From Musa acuminata AAA Group (taxonomy: Eukaryota; Streptophyta; Magnoliopsida; Zingiberales; Musaceae), in NCBI RefSeq assembly GCF_036884655.1, contig NC_088348.1, positions 24,581,501-24,645,500 on the forward strand: a stretch of 64,000 bases of DNA. The letters run 5' to 3'. Numbering within the stretch: the first letter of the stretch is position 1; each line of letters begins with the position of its first letter. Positions 55,006 to 64,000 of this stretch are shown in pieces. The position numbers and the translations under genes are program-made. The notes beneath the pieces are model-generated. The model saw only the letters and a program-made list of their open reading frames with translations, ran no database searches and had not been told where the DNA came from.

Positions 55006-57549
55006 CTACGAGGAAGATTGGTCTGCGACGACCACCGGGGATGACGTTGGTTCGTCCAAGTTCCTCTTGGAAACCAATGATGAGCTTGCAATCGAATGCG
55101 ATGAGCTCGACGAAGGCTGAGCCGGAGATGACGTAACGAAAACGGTGATGCTGGTGTTCGCGCTGCTGCTAGTGACAGCCGCCAAACCACCGTCTGCGGC
55201 CTTCGGAGCCGAAGGCCTGTCTATGGCCAAAACCCCTTCCAGCATCTGCACAACCTTCCCCATCGACGGTCTCTGCGAGGGCTGCTCCTGGATGCACCAG
55301 AAGCTCACCAGTAGCGCCCTCTTCAGCTGCTCCATGTCCACGTCCTGCTCGGCGAGCCTCTTGTCCATTGCGCTCTTGATGTTTCCCTTCTCCAGCTCTT
55401 CGTACGCCCACACCGAGAACTTCTTCCGGCCAGTGTCATCCGAAACATCGAAGTTGCGCCGCCCGCTCACGATCTCCAGCAACACCATTCCGAAGCTGTA
55501 CACATCCGACTTGGATGTGATCGGGAGATTCGCAAGCCATTCGGGAGCCAAGTACCCTCTGGTCCCCCGAACGCTCGTCAAAGTCCTTTGCCTGTGGTCT
55601 TTCGCGTTGACCAGTTTTGCAAGACCGAAATCCGAAACCTTCGCGTTGTAATTCTCATCGAGGAGGATGTTTTCTGGCTTGATGTCGCAGTGGACGATGC
55701 AATCCCGGCATTCCTCGTGCAGGTATGTGATGCCTCTGGCTGTCGCGACTGCGATACTGAACCGCGTCGACCACGATAGCTTGCCCGAGGAGGACTCACC
55801 GGAGAAGAGGAAGCTGTCGAGCGAGCCGTTCTTCATGAACTCGTAGACCAGAAGTCTGTGCCGTCCTTCCGAGCAGAATCCGATCAGCCTGACCAGGTTC
55901 AAGTGGTGGGTGCTGCTTATGGTTGCCACCTCCATTCTGAATTGCTTCTCGCCTTGCTCGATCCCCTCGAGCTGCTTCACCGCGACCGCTGTCCTGCTCG
56001 CGAGGACCCCTTTGTATACGGCGCCGAAGCTTCCTTCCCCAAGTCTCTCCTTGAATCGCCTGGTCGACTTCTGCAGCTCGCGGTATGAGAACTGCACCGG
56101 GGCACCGGAGGCGTACTCGAGGAGCGCGTACTGAGCCGATGATGGCCCATATCTTGCGCCGTTCCGGCAAAAGCACCGCCACAACCCCCACTCGAAGAGC
56201 ATCAACCCCGAGACAGTGCCAAAAACCAGAACGGCAACCAGCCAACCCTTCAGATTGGAGGACCGCAAGCGGAGCTCTCCCGGCGGAGATGGGGAATTTG
56301 GGAGAGCAGGTGCGCACAATTTGACGAAGGAAGTACTGGGGAGCGCCGTCGACTGGTACCCGCTGACGAAATTGGACACCTTCAGGTAGCAGAATCCCGA
56401 TCCGTCGGCGAGCGCAGTGGAAGCGACGCAGGAGCCCCCCGAGAGGCAGTTCAACCTGCAAGCGGTGATGCCAACGAAGAATTGCTCGGAGGAGATCTCC
56501 GGCGCGTATGTCAAGAACTGGGTGTGATCGAGCTGCAGCATGGTAGAGTTCCCTGGGCAGTCCTGGATCTCGGTCCTCCTCTTGCAACCCTTCCGGTGAT
56601 CATCTGGGTCGACGAAGTCGAAATTCCTAGACGGGCAACCGCAGGTAGGAGACGTATCGTTGTAACTACAGATTCCCATGTTGCCGCACCATCCGAAGAC
56701 CTCACACTGGTCCGCGACAGCCGCCCACTGCCGCGAGGCGACGGCGGCACCTCTGACGGCAGTGTAAGTTCTCAGATTTCCGTCGGAGTCCAGCTTCACA
56801 AACCGGATGATGTCGTCGCTCTCGCCGTAATCGCTGCTGTAAGCGATGACCACTGCGGTAGAAAGTGATGCATCGGAGAGCGACACGATTCCATTGGCTT
56901 GGAGGGTCAACACCGGGGAAGCAAGGGATTTGTTGGCAGTGAAGGTGGAGTTGAACCCCTTGTTGAAATAAGTGATGCTATCGTTCCACGTTAGGGTGAG
57001 GTTTCCGCTCTGGAGAAGAGAGAAGGAGTAGACGCCGGAGCGCAGTACCTGGCCAAAGGTGAAGTTTTGTGACTGGAGGATGGTGTCGGTGGGGTTGTCG
57101 TAGGTGTCCCAGACGACGGCGGTGGAGTTCTTGAGCACGAAGTCGCCGGAATCGAGGAGGGCGGCGGCGGAGACGCCTTTGCTGGCGGTTCCGGACTCCC
57201 AGACGAGAGCCCCGGAACCACTGACGAGGCAGAGGTTTCCGTCGGCGCGGAGCTGAAGGGAGGCGGCTGAGTCGACGGAGCCGCTGCCACCGGCAGACCA
57301 GACAATAATCCCGCCGGAGTAGGTGATGGCGGCAAGGTAGAGCGAGGGGCTCTGCCGATCGGAGAAGAAGCCGAAGGAGAAGGTCCCGGTCGGGGACGAC
57401 CAGGAGGAGGCGTTCGAGGGGGAGAGAGTAGAACCGAGGGGGATGTCCGTCGCCTCGACAAGCAAGAGGGAGCCAAGTAGGAGCAGGAACAAGAGCAAGA
57501 GAAGAACAACGGAAGCGCAAAATCGAACCTTTTTACGCAAAGATCCCAT
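55006..57549 (-). CDS. G-type lectin S-receptor-like serine/threonine-protein kinase (847 aa), intact
   Basis: Single-exon plasma-membrane receptor kinase, closest in recall to Arabidopsis At1g34300. I chose ATG 57549 (MGSLRKKVRF) because a hydrophobic signal peptide follows at once (residues 11-33) and a TATA-like box lies 97 bp upstream; an in-frame ATG at 57762 lies beyond that box. Domains: bulb-type lectin about 35-155; a second beta-rich lectin-like part about 160-265; Cys-rich EGF-like patch 282-332; PAN/apple-like region 331-412; transmembrane about 435-458; kinase about 498-775. Key residues: P-loop GEGSFGAVYKG 504-514, Lys525, HCDIKPEN 620-627 (Cys instead of Arg, so a non-RD kinase), DFG 640-642, GTRGYLAPEW 662-671. 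A Ser-rich tail follows. All catalytic residues are present. Non-RD receptor kinases are often linked to immunity; the ligand is unknown. Confidence 0.95.
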   Translation of the reverse strand: MGSLRKKVRFCASVVLLLLLFLLLLGSLLLVEATDIPLGSTLSPSNASSWSSPTGTFSFGFFSDRQSPSLYLAAITYSGGIIVWSAGGSGSVDSAASLQLRADGNLCLVSGSGALVWESGTASKGVSAAALLDSGDFVLKNSTAVVWDTYDNPTDTILQSQNFTFGQVLRSGVYSFSLLQSGNLTLTWNDSITYFNKGFNSTFTANKSLASPVLTLQANGIVSLSDASLSTAVVIAYSSDYGESDDIIRFVKLDSDGNLRTYTAVRGAAVASRQWAAVADQCEVFGWCGNMGICSYNDTSPTCGCPSRNFDFVDPDDHRKGCKRRTEIQDCPGNSTMLQLDHTQFLTYAPEISSEQFFVGITACRLNCLSGGSCVASTALADGSGFCYLKVSNFVSGYQSTALPSTSFVKLCAPALPNSPSPPGELRLRSSNLKGWLVAVLVFGTVSGLMLFEWGLWRCFCRNGARYGPSSAQYALLEYASGAPVQFSYRELQKSTRRFKERLGEGSFGAVYKGVLASRTAVAVKQLEGIEQGEKQFRMEVATISSTHHLNLVRLIGFCSEGRHRLLVYEFMKNGSLDSFLFSGESSSGKLSWSTRFSIAVATARGITYLHEECRDCIVHCDIKPENILLDENYNAKVSDFGLAKLVNAKDHRQRTLTSVRGTRGYLAPEWLANLPITSKSDVYSFGMVLLEIVSGRRNFDVSDDTGRKKFSVWAYEELEKGNIKSAMDKRLAEQDVDMEQLKRALLVSFWCIQEQPSQRPSMGKVVQMLEGVLAIDRPSAPKAADGGLAAVTSSSANTSITVFVTSSPAQPSSSSSHSIASSSLVSKRNLDEPTSSPVVVADQSSS

Positions 57550-57645
57550 CTTCAGCGATCCCTCCGTCTCTCCGCCGCTTCTCCTGGCGAACGGGGTTGG
57601 AACCAGGGAGAAAAACGGAAGAAGAAGGCCAGATGAACCGGAAAA

Positions 57646-57653
57646 ATATTTAT
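57646..57653 (-). promoter_or_regulatory. Probable TATA box of the kinase gene
   Basis: ATAAATAT on minus, 97 bp upstream of the chosen ATG at 57549. It supports that start over the longer in-frame one at 57762. Confidence 0.5.
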
Positions 57654-58347
57654 GTGAAAGGACGAATAGAGCACCGCGACGTTGTTCACTGAACTGGCGG
57701 AGGTAATACGGCGCTCCGCTGGCGGTCACAGGCGACGATCGCGTTATGAGGACTCGCATCACCGTCCGATTACTGTGGCCGGACTACAGTTGGTCGTGCA
57801 TAATAAACGGCAAGATAGTGATCACTGTCACATATAGGTCAAGAAAACAGCAAATGACGCTCTTCCATTGGAGGAAAAACCATGCCCGCAATTATGATCT
57901 GGAGCCCACATCAATCCACCCAATGGATAGTATACACTTCCAGTTTCCTGCCTTACTCGAGGCACAGAGGCAGTGGAAGCGATGCCGTTGGACTAGTGAC
58001 CTTTGGTCTAAAAAGTGTATCCATTATTGCAGCGGGGAATGGATGGTGATGGATCAACAAAGTTTCCAGTGAGATCGCATCAGATCCTTCTATTTGTCAG
58101 TACACGAATATTTTGGTGTATAAGCGGCACACCATCCGACCTGATGACGTGCCCGAATCTTAACATAGATGTAATAAATGGGAGGGGCTCTACTCATAAT
58201 ATCTTCGACAATTAACAAGTTGATGCGGTGGATCATATCGACTTTATGAACTCAGGTTGATGATAGAGGCCCCACATTACCTAACAGTCTGAACATATCA
58301 TTACAGACATAAATTCCATGTTAAATGATGTCAGATATAACCGAAGC

Positions 58348-58352
<5 letters not shown>

Positions 58353-58381
<29 letters not shown>
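58353..58381. repeat. (TA)n microsatellite
   Basis: About 14 TA units in AT-rich intergenic DNA. Confidence 0.95.
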
Positions 58382-58384
<3 letters not shown>

Positions 58385-58712
58385 CGATAATTTGATAAAG
58401 AACCAAGATATCAATAAAATGGTGTAGGCACATCTAAAACGAATGATTCATAGTAAGCTTATGAGATCGTACCAATGATAATCAAATATTAATATATCAA
58501 ATTAGTTCGATTTAGTATAAATGATCCATAGATGATTTATATTTTTATCTTTCATCCTCTTTCATTACCTGCTCAATCTCATTATGTCATTGTTGTTGTC
58601 TCCTTCCTATTTGTATCATCTCCGTCTCCTCTTACCATTACATACTGGATTATTGTGAAAAGGTGTAGTATTCACCGGTGACAGATTGGAAATTTGTATT
58701 AACATAATGATC

Positions 58713-59586
58713 GAGGTGGGTGAAAGTAGAATTATAAAACAATCATTATATATCTCTCATCAATTGGATTTCACTTCTAACTCGTGTTACTTCAATCATC
58801 CTAATCTATCTATCTTAATCTTGAATGGACCTATAAGTTGTTTATAAGAATGATATATTATTAATTGATGATGGAAAGAGATAAAAAAAATTAAAATTAA
58901 TTTTATCATATTTTAGAGCCGATAATCCCATGAGTAAGACTCTCATCAAAACAAAATTTAATGATAATTCTTATATTATACTTTGTGAAACATATTAGTG
59001 TAGCCATGACAAGTACTCACAACATCATATATTGTTATCCGAGTTTTTTTTTTTTATGTGTGCATTGTTCTTTGCATGTAAAACATTATTAAAAAATAAA
59101 AATAAAAATCTTAGAAAGCTAGTGTTAATCATTAAAGTCTTATGAATAAGACTCTCATCAATACAAAATCTACATATAATTCTTATATTAAATTTATGAC
59201 ATCTATTCTGAACTATTATTATTTACATGTAAAATATTATTCATAAAATATAAAAAAAATATTAGAAAGCCAGTCAAAATAATGCAGTCATGTCAATCGA
59301 GGGAGGGCGGGTATAAGTGGAATTATAGAAGAATTATTATATACCTCCAACCAATTGGATTTCACTTCTATATTCCTTCTTCTAGTGTTACATTAATCAA
59401 CCTGATCTCAAATGCATCCACAAGTCGTTTGGGACAATGACATTTTTAATTGATGATGGAAAGAGGAAGAAAAAAAATTAAAATTGATTTTATCATATGC
59501 TTGAACTGAGACTCCCATTCAGTAAGACTCTCAACAATATAAAAATAAAATATAATTCTTATATTGTATTTTGTGAAACCTATTCT
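58713..59586. repeat. Diverged direct duplication of about 285 bp with a partial third copy
   Basis: 58713-59000 and 59303-59586 share the words CAATTGGATTTCACTTCT, ATTGATGATGGAAAGAG, AGTAAGACTCTCA and AATTCTTATATT in the same order. A shorter relative lies at about 59130-59220 between them. No coding potential. Origin unknown; the second copy ends at the LTR-like block starting at 59587. Confidence 0.75.
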
Positions 59587-60290
59587 CGTTAGGAAAGGGT
59601 TCGGCACTAGGGGGGTAAATTAGTGTAGCTGTAAAATCACGTCATCAAAAATGTTTCATTTCGATAAAACTGGTTTAGTAAATATGTTAATTTGAAAGCA
59701 TACGTGATGGAAATCTTCAACTTAGCAATCATATACCCCGATAGCTAAAGAGCTATGATACATATGGAATGCAAATTAACCCCCTCCAACGATTTGAAAC
59801 AAGACGGATCGTTTAAGATTGAAGTTAAAGAAAACTATTTTAATCACATAATCAATAAAAATTTGATTAAGTAATTAGAATAGTACTTTGATTCCCTTAA
59901 AACGCCACAAACTAAGAAGCTTGATAAGTTGAAAGGAAAAACAAAGATTTTTCTTGGGTTTTGAACGCCACGAACAGAAATGCTTATAAGTCCAAAGTTC
60001 ATGTAAGAACTTAAAAACAAAACACTCACCGGTGTTGTAAGTTGAATATACTTCTCAATCTCCCCTTACAAAGAGAGTCGGCCTTGTTTATATAGTACAA
60101 AGGCCAAGTACAAAAGGAATGAATATATTAAATGACATTTATATTCCTAATGCATGAATGTAGATTACTCATGAATCTACATTGAATTGTTTTGAATAAT
60201 TATTCATGAATAAGCCCACAATTCCTAATATGGTCCAATATGGCTGAATGACCTTTATTCTTTAAAGATGGCTAAAAATTCATCCTTCTC
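59587..60290 (-). repeat. Probable LTR of the gypsy element H (boundaries uncertain)
   Basis: Lies just downstream of the pol stop in element orientation. On plus it starts CGTTAGGAAAGGG, then GGCACTAGGGGGGTAAATTAGTGTAGC, which mirrors the U5 end of the SIRE LTRs here. A minus-strand TATA box (TATATAAA) lies at 60087-60094. The U3 border was not found; in CRM-type elements pol can run into the LTR. It could instead be an unrelated solo LTR. Confidence 0.55.
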
Positions 60291-63200
60291 TCAAGGTTGA
60301 ACTTTCTCTTCATGATGTTGACTTATTTGAATCAGGTTGATTATTTTAGGCTCTTCTTGTATCCATAGAACCTTGACCAAGTTTTGACTAGTTTGCTCCT
60401 TCCAGATGCCTTCTAATAAACAAGTTAAGACTTCTTTCATCCTTTTAATTTTCGCTCTTGTCATTGGTCCTCGATGAATAGTTAAAGGGTCTTTGGCAGA
60501 ATTATAATCAACTTGCTTATTCATATCATTCCCCCTTTCCTTGAAAGGATTCGTCCTCGAATCAGTGTCTTCATCACCTGCATCAAACAAAGATAAATCA
60601 GAAACATTGAAGGTTGCACTAACATTACCATACTCACCCGGTAGTTCCAACTTGTATGCATTGTCATTGATTTTTTGAGAGACTCGAAATGGACCATCTC
60701 CTCTTGGCATTAGTTTATACTTCCTTTGATTAGGAAATCTTTCCTTCCTCAAGTGTACCCAAACCCAATCACCAGGTTCAAATACAACTTGCTTTCGGCC
60801 TTTGTTGTGTTATTTCTCATACTGTAGAGTTTTCTTTTCAATTTATGTTTAGACCCTTTCATGTAATGCTTTGACAAAATCAGCTTTTTGCTTACCATCC
60901 AAATTGGCTTTTTCCAGAGGTAAAGGTAGCAAATCCATAGGAGTTAATGGATTGAACCCATACACAACTTCAAATGGGGAATGGTTTGTTGTAGCATGCA
61001 CACTTCTCTTATAAGCAAACTCCATGTATGGCAAACATTCCTCCCAATTTTTTAAATTCTTTTGAATTATAGCCCTCAAAAGTATTGATAAAGTTCGATT
61101 TACCACCTCCGTTTATCCATTTGTTTGTGGGTGACAAGTGGTTGAATACAATAGCCTTGTACCCAACTTGCTCCAAAGTGTTTTCCAAAAGTGGCTAAGG
61201 AACTTCACATCTCTATCACTCACAATTGTCTTTGGAATGCCATATAATCTTACAATTTCTTTGAAGTACAGCCCCGTAACATGTGTTGCATCATCTGTTT
61301 TGTGGCAAGGAATGAAATGTGCCATCTTGCTAAACCTGTCAACAACAACAAAAATAGAACCTCTCCCTCCTTTCGACCTTGGTAAACCCAAGACAAAGTC
61401 CATGGATATATCAACCCAAGGCTCACTAGTTATAGGAAGAGGAGTATACAATCCATGAGGCATTACTTTAGATTTAGCTTGTTTACAAGTAATGCATTTC
61501 TCACATAATCTCTCAACATCTCTTTTCATATGAGGCCAAAAGAAATGATCACTTAACACATCTAAAGTTTTTCTAATCCCGAAATGCCCCATTAAACCTC
61601 CACTATGTACCTCTCTCACAAGTAATTCTCTCATTGAACATTGAGGAATACACAACTTATTTTCTTTGAAAAGAAAATCATCATGCTTGAAGAACTTATC
61701 AAAACCCCCTTTCTCACATGCCCCATAAATATTAGCAAAATCATGATTAGAATTATATAAATTTTTAATATACTCAAAACCTAATTATTTTGCATCAAGT
61801 TGAGAAATTAGAGCATACCTTCTAGAAAGAGCATTGGCAACCACATTTTCCTTACCTTGTTTATACTTGATGATGCATGGAAAGGATTCAATAAACTCCA
61901 CCCATTTTGCATGCGTATGGTTTAGTTTTCCTTGTCCTTTGAGATACTTCAAGGACTCATGATCGGTGTGTATAATGAATTCCTTATACCAAAGATAGTG
62001 CTGTCATGTCTCTAACACTCTTACCAAAGCATAAAACTCCTTGTCATATGTTGGGTAGTTAAGACTTGCTCCACTTAGCTTCTCACTAAAGAATGCAATG
62101 AGTCTGCCTTCTTGCATTAAGACTCCTCCAATTCCTATTCCACTCGTATCACACTCAATCTCAAAAGTTTTAGCAAAGTTCGGTAAAGCAAGCAAAGGTG
62201 TTGAACTGAGTTTGTCTTTAAGCAAGTTAAAAGCATCATCTTGTTTTTCACCCCATCTAAATCCCATATTCTTTTTTATGCATTCAGTTAATGGTAGAAA
62301 AATCCCGAATGAATCTTCTATAAAAGCTAGCAAGACTATAAAAACTTCTAACATCACTAACACTAGTAGGTTTTGGCCACTCCCTAATTACTTTCACTTT
62401 TTCTTGATCAACATGTATTCCTTTATCATTAACAGCATATCCAAGAAAAGTAATTTTATTAGTGCAAAAAGTGCATTTCTTTATATTAGCATATAACTTT
62501 TCTTTTCTAAGCATGTCAAAAATAGCTTTTAAATGTGTTACATGCTCATCTAAACTTTGCTATACACAAGTATATCATCAAAATAAACCACTACAAATTT
62601 TCCAATGTAAGCACGTAAAATATGATTCATCAATCTCATGAAAGTACTAGGTGCATTAGTTAGGCCAAAAAGCATAACCAACCATTCATATAAACCATGT
62701 TTAGTTTTGAAAATAGTTTTTCATTCATCACCTTCATGCATTCTTATTTGATGATATCCAGATTTTAAATCAATTTTTGAAAACACACAAGAACCATGCA
62801 ATTCATCCAACATATCATCTAGCTTAGGAATAGGATGTCTATACTTTACCATGATTTTGTTGATGGCTCGGCAATCAACACACATTCTCCATGATCCATC
62901 CTTTTTAGGCACCAACAGAATAGGAACTGCACATGGACTCATGCTTTCTCGCACATACCCCTTTTTCATAAGCTCACTTACTTGTTTTTGGATTTCCTTG
63001 GTCTCTTCGGGGTTGCATCTATATGCTGGCTTATTTGGTATGCTTGCACCTGGAATGAAATCAATTTGATGCTTAATTCCTTTAATTGGTGGCAAACCAT
63101 TAGGAACTTCTTCGGGAAAGAGATCCTCATTTTCCTGCAAAAGATTAACAATAACACTAGGCAAACTCTTATCAATTTTGTTAGAAGCAATCAGAACATC

Positions 63201-63998
63201 CTTATACATAAGTACAAATAAGGGCCGCCTCATGGTTAAGGCTTTCTTCACATCACTCATTTTGGCATAAACACTCATTTTTCTTTCACTCAAACTTTCT
63301 TTGTTTTCTCTCCCCTTGTATTTCCCAATACTCTCATTTTTATCACTCAACTCACCATTTTCTTTTTTCTCTCTTTCTTTTTCCCTCCCCAAAGTTTTGG
63401 TTAATGAAGACTCAAGCTCCTCATATTGTTGTTTTATGCGCATTTGGTCCTCAAAAATTATCTTTGGAGGCAAAGGTCCAAGCTGATATTTCTGTCCATC
63501 TATGATCAAAGAATAACGGTTCTTGAATCCATCATGTATTACCCTTCTATCGTATTGCCATGGTCTCCCCAATAACATATGACTAGCATACATAGGTACC
63601 ACATCACACCAAACTTCATCCTTATATCTACCAATTGAAAAGGAAAGTAACACTTGTCGATTTACCTTTACTACACCACTATCATTCAACCATTGTAACT
63701 TGTAAGGTTTCGAATGCTTGATAGTAGGTAATTTCAGTTTCTCCACGAGCAAGGTGCTTGCCACATTTGTGCAACTTCCACTATCAACAATCACATTACA
63801 CAACTTGTTAGCAATCAAACAATGAGTATGAAACAGATTTTCACGTTGTTCACAATGTTCATCATTTTCATTTTGCAAACTAAGTATGCGTTGAACAACT
63901 AGATTTTCACCTTTAGCATACTCTACATCACTAGTATCCTCTAGAATGTCTTCATCATCCTCTTTCTCACTTTCAGATTCTACAATTCCATCCCTCAT
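60291..63998 (-). pseudogene. pol: Chromovirus-like Ty3/gypsy pol, element H, broken and cut by the window edge
   Basis: On minus: retropepsin-like protease with VDSGSCTNVAS (near 63780), then RT with RYHPIPKLDDML, KIDLKSGYHQIRMHEGDE up to a Trp-to-stop change at 62721-62723. The catalytic YFDDIL follows near 62590, then a one-base shift near 62563, [12 protein letters not shown] (62514-62284), another shift near 62300, and RNase H ([25 protein letters not shown], 62363-62004) ending at a Trp-to-stop. Integrase has the zinc finger [11 protein letters not shown], a core ([26 protein letters not shown]) and a Gln-to-stop at 61113-61115. The end (PRGDGPFRVSQKINDNAYKLELPGEYGNVSATFNVSDLS) is chromovirus/CRM-like, without a visible chromodomain. 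At least five breaks. Gag lies beyond the right edge. Confidence 0.85.
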
Positions 63999-64000
63999 GA

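Larger units (their letters stand above)
57660..59586. other. Intergenic AT-rich DNA upstream of the kinase gene
   Basis: About 1.9 kb without a recognisable gene. It includes the kinase promoter, a (TA)n microsatellite (58353-58381) and a diverged direct duplication (58713-59000 and 59303-59586). ORFs at 57746-58215 show no known motif. Confidence 0.6.

Noticed and set aside
55145..55651. 168-aa ORF antisense to the kinase (and similar ones at 56482, 56978, 56991)
   Set aside because: Shadow frames of a GC-rich coding sequence; the minus-strand kinase frame has all catalytic motifs.
57550..57762. 71-residue N-terminal extension of the kinase
   Set aside because: The TATA-like box at 57646-57653 and the signal peptide directly after ATG 57549 argue for the shorter start.

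Overview
This is plant nuclear DNA. The evidence is an intact G-type (bulb-type) lectin S-receptor-like kinase, a plant-type initiator tRNA-Met gene, and a dense pile of plant LTR retrotransposons of the SIRE, Tork, Angela-like, Tat and chromovirus-like kinds. The GC-rich, intronless kinase and the mix of element families fit a monocot, possibly banana or ensete family; that placement rests on general familiarity and is weak. Only three things look like host sequence: the kinase gene (55006-57549, minus), a truncated copy of its 3' end (17340-17860), and the tRNA gene (17919-17990, minus). Almost everything else is transposon.

Left part, 1-16738: a minus-strand SIRE-type copia element (copy A) enters from beyond the left edge. 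It is decayed, and its 5' half is deleted. A second SIRE element (copy C, 6573-16427, minus) sits inside A's remaining 5' LTR with a perfect 5-bp target-site duplication (GTGGT). C has an intact gag but a broken pol.

Middle, 18924-54146: one Tat-lineage gypsy element (copy D) split by four later insertions. With these removed it is about 11.2 kb. Its two LTRs share a near-perfect target duplication (GGTAT/TGTAT). The insertions are a solo LTR (G, 19678-21134, duplication GCAAG), an Angela-like copia copy (F, 22248-28200, CATAA), a young and complete SIRE element (B, 29993-39245, ACGCC), and a Tork-like copia element (E, 45864-53216, CAACT). E itself holds a solo F-type LTR (46190-47793). D also carries an antisense gene with its own TATA box and two likely small introns (41784-43966), followed by long tandem-repeat arrays (44290-45790).

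Right part: the receptor kinase gene (55006-57549), about 2 kb of AT-rich intergenic DNA, then an LTR-like stretch and a decayed chromovirus-like gypsy pol on the minus strand (59587-63998), which runs off the right edge. Before D arrived, the kinase gene, the tRNA gene and the truncated kinase copy lay within about 3.5 kb of one another.

Most notable: (1) element B looks recent and nearly intact, with LTRs differing at one visible base and a third ORF missing from A and C; (2) a UAG codon at the Gag/protease border is kept in all three SIRE copies, and the protease active site lies between it and the first downstream AUG; (3) element E ends in two oppositely oriented LTRs yet is flanked by a 5-bp target duplication, which suggests insertion of a snap-back or template-switched cDNA; (4) D has an intron-containing antisense gene with its own promoter. 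All element and lineage names come from reading motifs by eye, with no database search.
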